Below, piece by piece: positions 21,440 to 31,569 of a stretch of DNA of 64,000 nt (position 1 is the stretch's first letter; each line of letters opens with the position of its first letter). This stretch comes from Diphasiastrum complanatum (lineage: Eukaryota; Streptophyta; Lycopodiopsida; Lycopodiales; Lycopodiaceae): the NCBI GenBank assembly GCA_029204225.1, contig CM055102.1, forward strand, positions 15,936,229 through 16,000,228, written 5' to 3'. The translations under genes were made by a program, and so were the position numbers. Below the pieces are notes generated by a model, which worked only from the letters and a program-made list of their open reading frames with translations, ran no database searches and was not told the origin of the DNA.

Positions 21440-23985
21440 CAAGAGCAAAAAAAACAAAACATAAAATTTCAGGAGCAGGTTGGCCAATCATTCAGACTAT
21501 ACAACTAGAGAGTTTGGACAAACCCGATGGGGATTAAGCCAAACTTCTCTTGCGTACACTTCCTTGAGATAGTAAATACAAGGAACTTTATTTTAGCACA
21601 CCACTTGAATGTTGGCTTTTTTCGCAGTCATTGATACACCTTGGGGCAATTTTTATTGTTTTATAACCTTCAGATGGAGATTGGGAGGTTTCTTGCAAAG
21701 GAACGGTTTTGTGAGTTATGTACTTTGCAGGAGATAGAGATATAGGAGCACTTTGTCTTCCATTTTTGGATGCCATATTTGATGTGTATATCATAGTCTT
21801 AGATACTATTTTGGCACTTGAACATCATTAAATAAAAACCTCTCTCTTTCAATGATGGAATTCTATGATCCAATATTAAACTAGACATAACCTTGAACGA
21901 ACTTATTGCCAAGAGCATCCGATAGCGAAATTATGTATTTACTAGCAATCAAGTTAGGCACCTAGCTCTGATTAAGTTAGGTGTGATTGCAGATGTGACC
22001 CATTGTATTTCAATATCAACTAGTCAGTAAGGAGAAAGAAATAATCGTCATGAACCAATTGACAAGTATGTATGCAATCCAAACTGTGACCAGGGCTGGT
22101 CGGTAGTAGACTAGGGTGATCCAATGATACAATGGAACTAAGAGTGGCCATCTATAGTCACCACAACTTTTAGTTAGGTCCAAACATAGAATCTTCTAGA
22201 ATTTTTTAATAGTGACCTAGCCAACGATGTGTAACCTAGGGCACAAAGGATAGATAGGGGCTTATGATGCCAACCTATCAAGGGAAGAAGCCTCATTACA
22301 TAGGCTAATATGTAGAGTGGAGCTTGAGAAAACAACTTTATTGTCTGGTATTGAATTCGTGTTTCGAGAGAGAAAGCTAGAAAAGGGAAAATTGTATCTT
22401 CAATGAGTAATAAAACAAAGGGATCTCCATTAGATGTTTGAGAGTGGGATAGGCATTGGTTTCAAACGGCATCAAAATTACTACTCTTGTGCAAGATTGT
22501 TCCTCTCTTTTTGCAAGCAAAAGGTTGGTGTAGATGGCTTATTGCCTACTACGCTCATATAGATGCATCTTTGCCAAATTTCAATTGCCAAGCTTATTGC
22601 ATGTTTGGCAAGATTATGTGTTAGATGGTGGAAGTTGGATGTTTCGATCATGTTCCCAACAATCTCCATGATTGAATTGAGGGATGAACTCTACATCCTT
22701 GCCTTGGAGTACTAATCTTTTGCAACACAAGAGCTTGTTCGTGGAGACTTTATATTTGATTTAGGATCTTTCTAAGGGAGGTGTGAGATATTGAATTTGA
22801 TGTAGAACGTCAAGTCACCTCTTTAATAGTATGCAATTCTAGACAACAACTTGTTGAAGAAGCAATTGACATGGCAAGTGGTTTTTGAAGTGACCAACAA
22901 AAAATTACCTGGCAAACCTATCATTCATATGTTTCTAGCACCGCTAAAACAAGACGCTTAGAGATACTCTGAACAAAAGTTCATCAAAAGCAAAAGCACG
23001 TTGTGGATTTGTATGGATTGTAAAGGTGTGCTTTTTAGCTTCATGAAGTATTCATTTTGGATCATATTCATATATCAAGTCTATGTTTTATTACACACCA
23101 TAAATAAATTCTATGTTCATTTTTGGTAGTGTGGAACTGCTATAACATAATACATTTTATGTGCCAGTAGACGTAGGCATTACTTATGAAATGTAAGAAT
23201 GTACTTTACATGAAAGTAGCTAGCCAACTCATCTACTGGGTGTGTAAGTAATCGAATGTATTGTACTACTTAGTGTGGTCAAAGGAGTAACTCCACCAAT
23301 GAGGTACTCACCACCTTGGGTAGATGAAGGTATTAAGTCTACCTAGTAGGAGAATTGATCTATCAAAGGGATTGACAAGTCAGGTTGATGAGTGTATTGT
23401 TCCACTTTTGGGGTACTATATCATCGAAGGTATTAAGATAGTCAAGTGTAGTTAGGGTTTGGGACAATTGGGGACCATAGTTGGCACTTTTGTTGTTTAA
23501 GTGTGCCAAAAAACTTATTTTGAAATGTCATTGGGGAAAAATTAGGCCTCAATACTTATTGTTTCCAAGTGAAGCATAGCTCATTGGAAAGAGGAGCTCA
23601 AGAGCTTCAAGATAATGCCTTTGCACATCAAAAGCAATAAGCAAAGATGTGAATATGGCAGAAGGTGCTATTCTTAGGCTAGGAGAAGATCTACTTTGAT
23701 CTTTTATGCTTAGGTATGGAAAAAGTGTCATCTCTCTAAAGGTTGGCTTCCAACAAGGCTTGAGGTTTAATCCCTACTAGTGGGAGGGCACAGGTGGTAA
23801 GTTGCTTTCTTTTTCTTGCTTCTTCCTTTCGTGCTTTGTGACATCTAGTTGTTGGTTGTATGTTGTAGGATTGCAAGAACTATTAAAAGAACATTCTCTT
23901 CCTCTCCTTGTCAAAGCAACCACATGAAAATGCAAGAAAATGAAGACCTATTGGATCTATTCTTTCTGGTTGCTAAGTGTACTAT
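21438..23985 (+). other. Second large host intron, left part, no gene
   Basis: About 2.5 kb of non-coding sequence. I looked for RT, integrase, gag and exon-like stretches with good splice sites and found none. The text just before 23986 is the target of the gypsy-3 insertion. Confidence 0.45.
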
Positions 23986-23990
23986 GCAAC

Positions 23991-24375
23991 AGTTACGAAT
24001 GTAGCCACAATTGATCTAGAGCTAAGCTATGAAAGCATCACATAAGCAAGACTTAACCCAAGAAAGCAAGAAAGAGAGAGATTAAGGAGATCAATATCAT
24101 CAGCTGAATAACAAATGACACAGTTTCCCTACTTATAACCAAAAGGAAGCTTCCGGTGGCTAGGGCCCAACTGGGAGGGATAATAGTGCGCCCTCCAAGA
24201 AGGCCCCCACTCTCCAGTCATATGTCCAAATGGCCTAATAATGAATAATAAGGCCAAAGGCCAACCATATAGTCTAAGTGTCACTAATGAATAAAAAGGG
24301 CCCAAGGCCTGCTTATGCATAAAGTAAAGTAAATCTAAATGGACGCGGCGAATGTAATGAGCCAAGCCCATAACT
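23991..24375 (-). repeat. Gypsy-3 left LTR (3' LTR)
   Basis: 385 bp, starting AGTTACGAATG and ending GCCCATAACT. It matches the right-hand LTR closely, with small indels (the right copy has an extra GACTAAAGAGAG and CCTAAAAGGAAG). The minus-strand purine tract GTGTCGGGGAG lies just outside at 24376. Confidence 0.9.
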
Positions 24376-24421
24376 CTCCCCGACACAAAAAAAAAGACCC
24401 AACTGCCGAAAAGAAACTGGA

Positions 24422-24720
24422 TCAAACAACAGCAAGCCCTGGTGCATCAACAACTAGAGCAGCATCTGATGTAGAGGAATCAAAAAGTGCAGCAAGGGCA
24501 CGATCCTGATCCGCAAGTGATGGTGTATGATAAAAGACATCAATAGGCTCCCATGTGGCCTCCTCAACAGGACAACCATCCAACTGGACCAAAAACTGAA
24601 TCTGCCGGCAGCATCGACTATGGTGAAGGCGAACCTGGTGAATGGCAGCTGGTAAGAAAGGGAACAGCTCAGGATTAACATCATGGCGACAAAGGGAACA
24701 TCTCGGCCGCGTCATCTGAA
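24422..24720 (-). pseudogene. Gypsy-3 chromodomain-like C-terminal tail
   Basis: The minus frame reads FPFLPAAIHQVRLHH, then QFLVQLDGCPVEEATWEP, IDVFYHTPSLADQDRAL and a stop after PGLAVV. The FLVQxxGxPxEEATWEP block is the chromodomain signature of chromovirus integrase tails, with the Trp of the aromatic cage present. Normally it is fused to integrase, but here the integrase is gone and a repeat region precedes it. The exact protein fusion is uncertain because the frame upstream is repeat-derived. Confidence 0.7.
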
Positions 24721-25626
24721 ACCAAGCAATATGGAACAACCAGGAAAGCCAAGGAACCAGAAGAAGATCAAGCAGCAACCAGGAATGCCAAGGTATCCGT
24801 AATGCCCAAGATAGTAGAGGATCAGCCCAAAAGATAGGGACGTCATACCAAGGTATCCAAAAATCCCGAGAAGGTAGAACTGCATCAGCAACGGGAAGCC
24901 AAGAAGGAAACTGAAAAGAGATGGACACTCATCGCGGCGAACAAAGTGGCAACTCAGCATCGGAGACCAAGCGATATGGAGCAACCTGGAACGGGGAATC
25001 TGAAGATCACCTGGACAAACAATATCTGGAACGGAGGCAATAACCCAAGCCATCAGGATATGCCAAGCTTGACAATGAGCAACAATCCAAGGAACAGATA
25101 GAGAGCCACATGCATAATCATAGAGATATCCGCACCATAGGCGATCAGTAATATGGAAAAACCAGCACCAATCAACAAGTCCAAATGGAAACCAAGCTAT
25201 ACGTAATAACCAGGAATGCCATATATCCATAGCATCGGCATGGACTGCAGCAAACCTATATGTAGAAACACAAGGAGACTGAAGGATGCCTGTATACTCA
25301 TCTAAAAAGATCCCAGCATATAAATACCCTAGATAAGTAATACTGACCATCTGGCAAATATCCTCGGATGGAAAATGTGTAACCGTAAGGGCCAAAGGCG
25401 CATGAATCATGTAAGGAACCGTAGAAATATCATGAGGCGGTTCACAAACCTCAGCAGAGATCCATGGAGTAAATAAAAAAGAAGATACAACCTGATCACC
25501 AATAGCGAGGGAACCATCAAACGTGGACCCGTGAAGAACCCCATAGAAATCAGCAGGAACATCGGCCATAACGGACTCAAGAGATGGAGATATAGAGACC
25601 AATGGAGAAGATACTGCACCAACCAC
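24712..25626 (-). CDS. Gypsy-3 open frame of unknown function
   Basis: A 304-codon frame follows the protease frame in the same direction. Its first 100 residues (VSISPSLESVMADVPADFYG, ISAEVCEPPHDIS) have ordinary composition. The rest is Trp/Leu/Gly-rich and repetitive. I recognise no domain. It may be the remains of the protease-RT connector fused to repeat sequence, so translation is doubtful. Confidence 0.35.
   Translation of the reverse strand: MVGAVSSPLVSISPSLESVMADVPADFYGVLHGSTFDGSLAIGDQVVSSFLFTPWISAEVCEPPHDISTVPYMIHAPLALTVTHFPSEDICQMVSITYLGYLYAGIFLDEYTGILQSPCVSTYRFAAVHADAMDIWHSWLLRIAWFPFGLVDWCWFFHITDRLWCGYLYDYACGSLSVPWIVAHCQAWHILMAWVIASVPDIVCPGDLQIPRSRLLHIAWSPMLSCHFVRRDECPSLFSFLLGFPLLMQFYLLGIFGYLGMTSLSFGLILYYLGHYGYLGIPGCCLIFFWFLGFPGCSILLGFR
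24713..25330 (-). repeat. Degenerate tandem repeat replacing gypsy-3 pol
   Basis: The motif ACCAAGCNATATGGAACAACC with nearby CAGGAATGCCAAGG recurs at about 24721, 24966 and 25193, a period near 235 bp. Shorter sub-repeats of GCCAAGGTATCC lie between. On the minus strand the units stay open over 300 codons (24712-25626), giving repeated HSWLLRIAWFP and YLGIPGC peptides. This is where RT-RNase H-integrase should be. Confidence 0.65.
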
Positions 25627-25695
25627 CGAACCAGGATGGCTATTTGAGGTATGCGCAAAAGCAATAGTAGAAATACCACCAAGGTATATGGTGGC

Positions 25696-26496
25696 CTAAA
25701 TATCAATGAAACCAAGAATGACCACTGAATACAATATCTGTGAATCAAGGCATATAGGCACAAGGCACACAGCAACAACCTGTAAATCCGGAGCAGCATC
25801 AACCTGAGGAAGAGGACCCACGGATGGTGAAAGTGAAGCAGCAACTGATGTACTCTGAATGGAAAGAAGAGTTGCATCCTGAGCCCTTGGCAGGCTACGC
25901 ATAAACTGCTTCCCGGTAACCAACTGATAGTCACCCTGGGAATCAATACCAACAAGTGAATGATGCTGACCATCATGAGTAAAGGAAAGTGTCTGCTGAG
26001 AGAGATCCACAACAACAGTACCAAGTGAAGAGAACCAGTCTGCACCAAAAATAATGTCATAGTGCTTCAAAGAAATGATGTAGAAATCTGCCTGACCAAA
26101 AAAATCACCAATGCGATAATCCGAGCCCTGAATCATCTGAGAACTGGGAAAAGAATGGGAACGAGCAATCTCAACACTGAGAGGCTGGGAAGTAGGAACA
26201 TGTGTAGCACAAATCCTGGTGGAAATGTAACTGCTAATAAATGAATGTGTACTGCCTGTATCCACTAAAGCAATATACTCTCGCCCCGCATCTAAAATAA
26301 TATGATCCACAAATGGAACAACATTCGTAGGCATAATAACAGAAGCATCAACTGATAAGTTCTGGCCTAAATATGCATCTAGAAGAACCGCATACTCTTT
26401 TAGATGGGTATCAGCAAAATCAGCTAATGAGTATACAATAGGACCATCATGAAATGTATAACCGTATGCCATATGGAGATCTACTGGACTAACCAA
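25696..26496 (-). CDS. Gypsy-3 aspartic protease (retropepsin) frame
   Basis: An intact 266-codon frame holds YIALVDTGSTHSFISSYIST (active-site DTG at about residue 97), a beta-rich middle (YRIGDFFGQADFYIISLKHY) and DIIFGADWFSSLGTVVVDLS, the second retropepsin hallmark. Retropepsin cuts the gag-pol polyprotein during particle maturation. The catalytic site is unaltered, unlike gypsy-1. The start at 26496 may not be the true one, because gag and protease are usually one polyprotein and an interrupted region (26497-26785) separates them. Confidence 0.85.
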   Translation of the reverse strand: MVSPVDLHMAYGYTFHDGPIVYSLADFADTHLKEYAVLLDAYLGQNLSVDASVIMPTNVVPFVDHIILDAGREYIALVDTGSTHSFISSYISTRICATHVPTSQPLSVEIARSHSFPSSQMIQGSDYRIGDFFGQADFYIISLKHYDIIFGADWFSSLGTVVVDLSQQTLSFTHDGQHHSLVGIDSQGDYQLVTGKQFMRSLPRAQDATLLSIQSTSVAASLSPSVGPLPQVDAAPDLQVVAVCLVPICLDSQILYSVVILGFIDI

Positions 26497-26712
26497 AGCA
26501 TCTGAAACCGTAGACCCATGAATAATATCGAAATAAGGAGCATAGGCGACAACATCTATAGCATGGTGCTCAGGAACATGAGTAGCATCAAACTAGTCAG
26601 CAACAATATCAAAGCATGCAACAACATCATCAATAGTATCATAGCATGCTATATCAGTATCAAGGACCATATCAGCCGCAACCTGTATATGTGAATCAGC
26701 ATCAGTAGGAAC

Positions 26713-27879
26713 CTATATATGTGACTCTGACTCACTATGGGATACAATGGCGAGCTCAGGTAGATCAACAACTATCTCAAGTAAATCAGGCAACTCGCTC
26801 AAACTGTGTGATATAGGACCCCGAAGGTCGGCGAACTCTGCAAACGTGTAACGTCGGACAAAAGCAGGTCGAGGGGTTGGAGGACGAGGAGACGGAGGGA
26901 CAATGCAAGGAGCTGGAACTGAAGGGATAGGTGTAGGGGTGGACATAGCGGGAAAATATGAAGCAAAAGGACGGGGTCGAGAGAAGCGGGAAGGAAGGAA
27001 GGGTGTCAGAGTACTTGTGCTGTAAAGTACTGGCAAGAGACATCGCCTCAACAAGTGTGGGAGGACGGAAGGAAGAAACATCATAATGTAAGGCACCATG
27101 AAGCCCAGCAATGTAACGAGAAATAAGCTCAGTGGGTGGCAGATCTGTGAAAAGATAAGAAAGCTCCATAAACTGATCTGTATAAAAAGCAAGGTCACTG
27201 GTTTGAGTGAGACTACAGAATGTATCACGTTGGCGGTCGAGCCACTGAGGATCAATCATAGCATGACGGAGGTCACGGCGAAAGGTATGCCACATATGGA
27301 CCCCTTCCCGATCAGGATCAACTCGATAAACTCGCCATCACGTGGCGACGCGTCCATCTAAGTGTAAAGCAGCCAACTGGATCTTCTGAGGATCAGTCTT
27401 AGGGTAGATCTGAAAATATGTGTCAAGCTTAGCAAACCAATTCTCTTATAAGTTCTCGTCAGAGGAACCAGAATAGGTAGCAAGCTGTACCCTATCACGA
27501 AGTCTCGAGGAAAGTGTAGCTCAGGAACTGGGGGACGTGGAAAGAAACCAGGAGGTGGGTTAGGTGGAATGAACGGTCCACCACCAGGCTGACTAGCAGA
27601 AGAAGATGGAAATCCAAATGGAGGGGGAGTCCCAAATGAAGGAAAGACAGGAGCTTTTCCAGGACCATGAGGTTGTAACGAATCAATATGTGACTGCATA
27701 GTAGGAAAGCCGGTCATAATTGTATCGAAGCGAAGAACGAGGCCAGAAAGAGTTTCATCCATGCGCCGAAACTGATCGGATAAGTTTTCCTGAACAGTTT
27801 CACTCGGGGTAGGTGAATGTGTCATAATGATAGTGGAAGGAATAGACGAAAACTTGAGGGAGCGGACTCTTGTCGTCAC
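26713..27879 (-). pseudogene. Gypsy-3 gag
   Basis: The start ATG at 27879 (minus) opens a frame with TVQENLSDQFRRMDETLSGL and a Pro/Phe-rich linker to about 27490. It breaks near 27440 and continues in another frame as MWHTFRRDLRHAMIDPQWLD, DLAFYTDQFMELSYLF and LPPTELISRYIAGL (27295-26786), the gag capsid core. No CCHC zinc knuckle is visible. At least one frameshift means no full gag can be made from this copy. Confidence 0.8.
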
Positions 27880-28740
27880 CCCAAATTAGTCTATTAAAAC
27901 CAATATTATCACAACTAAGAAAGGGCAGCAATCAGTAAATGAAAAAAAGTGAAAATTAAGGCTGTAAAAATGTGCTGGACAGCCAGGATGGAAATGTCAA
28001 ATTGGAATATCAAACGGAGTCGGAATTCCATGAAATGTGGTTGAGGATGGGCACTGGAGAGTCTTTTGATAAACTGTGAAAGATGGCTGGAAACGGATAA
28101 AATAATAGGCGAAAGTGTTGGGGCAGCGATGAACAGGCTGCAAGATTTTGGCAATTTGGAATAGCAAACGATTGCGAAATTGGGTGATCTTTGGATAGGA
28201 GGCTAAAGAGAGAGAGAGAGCTGAAGATCCAAGTTGAAAATGGGTGCTGGGCAGCAGGTAGTAAGATCCAAAAATGTCCTGCAACATGATGGAAAAACTG
28301 CTGAAAATGGTGATGAAGTAGGGCGCTGAACAGCCTCCAAACAATCAGCAAAATGGACAGCAAATCGGTGGAGAAATCCGTTGAAGATGGCAAGGTACTA
28401 GGGTGCTGGGCAGTAGCTACCAAAATCCGCACATAACCTGAAAAAAAAATGGAGAATGCTGAAAATGGTGACTGGACAGCCTCCAATCAAGCCACGAAAT
28501 GGGCAGCAAATCAGTGGAGAAAATCGATGAAAGTGACAAGGTAGTAGGGCGCTGGCCAGCCTCTACCAAATCTGGAAAAACGATGGAAATTTGATTAAAA
28601 ATCGCGAAAGTGATGGGTTAGTAGGGCGCTGGTCAGCTCTATTAAATCTGAAAAAACGATGGAAATCTGATGAAAAAATCGACAAAAGTGATGGGTTAGT
28701 AGGGCGCTGGACAGCCTCTACTAAATTTGGAAAAGTAGTG
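27880..28740 (-). repeat. Gypsy-3 leader with tandem repeats
   Basis: The stretch between primer-binding site and gag is a tandem array. The motif TTAGTAGGGCGCTGG (or GTAGTAGGGCGCTGG) occurs at about 28541, 28619 and 28696, a 77-78 bp period, each with ACGATGGAAATCTGATG-like text. Older degenerate copies containing GTGCTGGGCAGC and GGGCGCTGAACAGCC continue to about 28000. Frames read through it give recurring QRPTNPSL peptides and are not genes. Confidence 0.75.
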
Positions 28741-28751
28741 CACAGGAAAGT

Positions 28752-28763
28752 GCTCTGATACCA
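28752..28763 (-). promoter_or_regulatory. Gypsy-3 primer-binding site (initiator tRNA-Met type)
   Basis: The minus strand reads TGGTATCAGAGC directly next to the LTR end (...GTAACT). This 12-mer complements the 3' end of plant initiator tRNA-Met and primes minus-strand cDNA in many plant LTR elements. Confidence 0.9.
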
Positions 28764-29060
28764 AGTTACGAATGAAGCCACAATTGATCTAGAGCTAAGC
28801 TATGAAAGCATCACATAAGCAAGACTTAACCCTAGAAAGCAGGAAAGAGAGAGATTAAGGAGACTAAAGAGAGAGATCAATATCATCAGCTGAATAACAA
28901 ATGTCACAGTTTCCCTACTTATAACCAAAAGGAAGCCCTAAAAGGAAGCTTCCGATGGCTAGGGCCCAACTGGGAGGGATAATAGTGCGCCCTCCAAGAA
29001 GGCCCCCACTCTCCAGTCATATGTCCAAATGGCCTAATAATGAATAATAAGGCCAAAGGC
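28764..29060 (-). repeat. Gypsy-3 right LTR, first segment
   Basis: It matches 23991-24270 of the left LTR from AGTTACGAATG to AAGGCCAAAGGC, where the copia-2 LTR begins. The last 58 bp of the LTR reappear at 33971-34028. About 55 bp present in the left LTR (about 24261-24316) are missing, so the copia insertion was accompanied by a small deletion, or the copies differed. Confidence 0.9.
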
Positions 29061-29461
29061 TAAGGATCCAGGATCTCAACTATTCAATCACACAAAGCAT
29101 TCTCAAAAGAAAGAGAGAGATGGCTAGAAACCCTCTTGTAGAAACTCGTGGACAGCCAAGGAGAATAGTCAGTATTGCTTACAAAAGTGTCTCATACAAA
29201 TGCACACATATATATAGTCCAAGATGACTATCTAACTTCATGACTATTGGCTATCCAACTACTTGACAATTGGCTGTCCAACTACTTGACTGTTGACTAT
29301 CCAACTTTCTATAAGTTACATAGAAAGAATAAGGTACCTCCAATATGTCAAGTTGGGGTACTTAATGTCACAATTAATAAATGACCATGGTTACACAACT
29401 CTCGACCTTTTGGGTCAAAGTAACCTATGGTAATGTAAGCAATTCCATTTACATTCCAACA
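29061..29461 (-). repeat. Copia-2 left LTR (3' LTR)
   Basis: About 401 bp from TAAGGATCCAGG to CATTCCAACA. It is nearly identical to the right LTR, except that it lacks the outer TGTAGGAAATAGAAGC and a 79-bp block present in the right copy. Confidence 0.9.
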
Positions 29462-29671
29462 CCCTCCTTAAATGGAAATGCATAACATAACATGAAGTAA
29501 CTTCTCGAAAGAGATTATGCAACTTGTTGTCCGAACTTCATGTCGCCAAATAAACTTCGCACCGAAGTAGTCGAAATCTCATCCCCAATCATGTCGAACA
29601 TATAAAAGGAAAAGAATGCGTAATAATGAAGCATCAAGTCGAAGTGTGACAAAGACTGTGGTCTATTTTTG

Positions 29672-30621
29672 CTAAAAAATGCAATAAGAGTACTTTGGAC
29701 AATATTGGTTGAGACACGTGAGGATTTGCATGCTCCATCCGAAGTAGGGAACCAACATAAACTCGGCAATAAGTCGAAACATGGACTTGTAATCCATCAT
29801 AGGCTCCCACATCATTCGAAAATACTTCTTACCATAAGGACAATAAAAAAGAGTACCAAACTCTTTTGGCATCACATCCTCCCGAACCTTACCATCAATG
29901 ACTTGCTCACATAGAATAGGCGATGTACCAACATCATGATGAAGAGTAAGTGTAGAACCAAAAAAATGAGCAAGAGGTACTGATTTTAAAGAGGCATGTG
30001 CCTTCCCTTCGTAGTAAGACATTTCTTTGCTGTCCTGCAAAGTCTCCAATAGCCGACAAGGAACTGTTATGGACTGTTCAACACTTTGCTCCCCAAAGTG
30101 TTCCAACATGGACCATGTTGTCCATAATCTTCCACAGGTTGTTCCTAAAGCATAATGGACTGCTCATGATGTAAAATGGGCTGTAAATGACCAAAAGAAG
30201 ATGACTGAGCTTGCTGTTCAACGTCTTCATCATAAAAATTTGGAAAACTATCAAGAGATGCATTAACGATGGCGTCATCAAAGCTGTCCCTTGAAGAGGT
30301 ATGGGATGACATAGAAGATTCTTCAAGTAATGAAAAATTCTCTCCAAACAAATGCTCGCTCTTGACACTTTGAACAAAAGTACTAGTTGACACAGCTTGA
30401 GTCCCTCCTCGATTAGTACAAAAAGATTCCAAAGAGTGCTCGAATTTTTCAGCCTTTGCTAAAACATCAAATTGAAAAGGTTTCGCATGAAACTTTTCAC
30501 TAGTGCATCCATCGCATGCATCAACTTGTGGTGACTTGAAAAAAGAGGATTGCTTCAACATCTGCTCAATGTCATCGTTGTTGAGAGATGAAGATTCCAG
30601 CCCCATGTGGAAGATCAACAA
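29672..30621 (-). pseudogene. Copia-2 diverged third copy of integrase/linker region
   Basis: Two open frames (30621-30145 and 30109-29672) look like old, diverged relatives of the integrase-linker unit found twice at 30640-31980. The first contains AEKFEHSLESFCTNRGG, aligning with the integrase stretch ENQFGHSLKILRTDRGG but with Asp changed to Asn and the GEY after it lost. The second contains LLETLQDSKEMSYYEGKAHA, aligning with LLPTLQDSKVDHFYEGKTRA. No active enzyme is expected. Confidence 0.6.
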
Positions 30622-30629
30622 GAACCCAA

Positions 30630-31235
30630 GTGTGGTTCTTCATGAGTGTGTTATACTCCTATTCCATTGCATCCTCCCAACATTTTACTCCTCTGGCCTA
30701 CTTATAAAAAACAGGTTCTACCGGACTATCCTCAATAGAAGCAAGAGCAACATCAGAAAAATCAGCAAATTCTATCGATTTAGTAGAGGCACAAGTTTTC
30801 CCTTCATAGAAATGATCCACTTTGTTGTCCTGCAAAGTCTGCAACAACCATTTAGGGACTGGTTTGCCTTACCTTTGTCAACACTTTGCTGTCCAAAGTA
30901 TTCTGAACTTGGACCTTGCTGTCCAATGTTTTTCGAACTTGGACCTTGTTGTCCAATGTCTTCAACAGGCTGCTCTTCACCATAAATAGGTTCTTTTTGA
31001 TGAACTATGGGCTGCAAAATTGAAGAAGTAGTGGGCTGTCCACTAGAAGTTGATGGCAGTCCCTTATCTTCATGATTAAATGGCAACCTATAGCCCTTGC
31101 TTTTGCTACTATAGCCAACAAATATGCATTTAACTCCTTTATCATCAGGCTTGGTTCTTAGCTTATCGGGAATGAAAACATAAGCCGTGCAACCAAAGAT
31201 GCGTAAGTGAGAAACAGTAGGCTTCTTTTTCATAA
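30630..31235 (-). pseudogene. Copia-2 duplicated integrase-tail/RT-linker unit (copy B)
   Basis: This repeats the 31240-31978 unit in the same direction. It reads PTVSHLRIFGCTAYVFIPDK, CIFVGYSSKSKGYR, GLPSTSSGQPTTSSILQPIV, EPIYGEEQPVEDIGQQGPSS, and then in another frame LQDSKVDHFYEGKTCAS. It lacks about 140 bp of the integrase tail that copy A keeps. The junction at about 31232 joins TPYE of the RT-linker to KKPTVSH of the integrase tail, the signature of a tandem duplication. Confidence 0.8.
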
Positions 31236-31565
31236 GGAGTTACTGAGTTGTACTCCTCTTGCATCGCATCGTCCCAACATTTTACTCCTCTGGCCTGCTC
31301 ATAAAAAACAGGTTCTACCGAACTATCCTCAATAGAAATAAGAGCAAAATCAGAAAAATCAGCAAATTCTACTGATTTAGTAGAGGCACGAGTCTTCCCT
31401 TCATAGAAATGATCCACTTTGCTGTCCTGCAAAGTCGGCAACAACCATTTAGGGACTGGTTTGGGCTGTCCAACAGCCTTATCTTTGTCAACACTTTGCT
31501 GTCCAAAGTGTTACCTTGCTATCCAATGTTTTCCGAACTTGGACCTTACTGTCCAATGTCTTCAA
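31163..31565 (-). pseudogene. Copia-2 integrase-RT linker and RT N-terminus (copy A)
   Basis: The minus frame LLPTLQDSKVDHFYEGKTRA, SVEPVFYEQARGVKCWDDAM, QEEYNSVTPYEKEAY is the linker and the very start of copia RT (xxWxxAMxxExxS). RT stops there, and the frame runs into the duplicated copy B. The RT palm and RNase H never appear. Confidence 0.8.
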
Positions 31566-31569
31566 CAGG

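Noticed and set aside
24712-25626. 304-codon frame as a membrane protein
   Set aside because: The hydrophobic Trp/Leu/Gly-rich part is a translation of 235-bp degenerate repeats within a retrotransposon, and the peptide repeats follow the DNA repeats.
28010-28486. Overlapping minus-strand frames of 79-158 codons
   Set aside because: They lie in the tandem-repeat leader of gypsy-3 between primer-binding site and gag. They share repeat-derived peptides and no domain.
28541-28740. CRISPR-like repeat array
   Set aside because: The repeats are long diverged units without unique spacers, in a plant retrotransposon leader.
30145-30621. 158-codon frame as a novel host gene
   Set aside because: It aligns with the copia integrase stretch around LRTDRGGEY and lies within copia-2 between its LTRs, so it is a diverged retrotransposon remnant.
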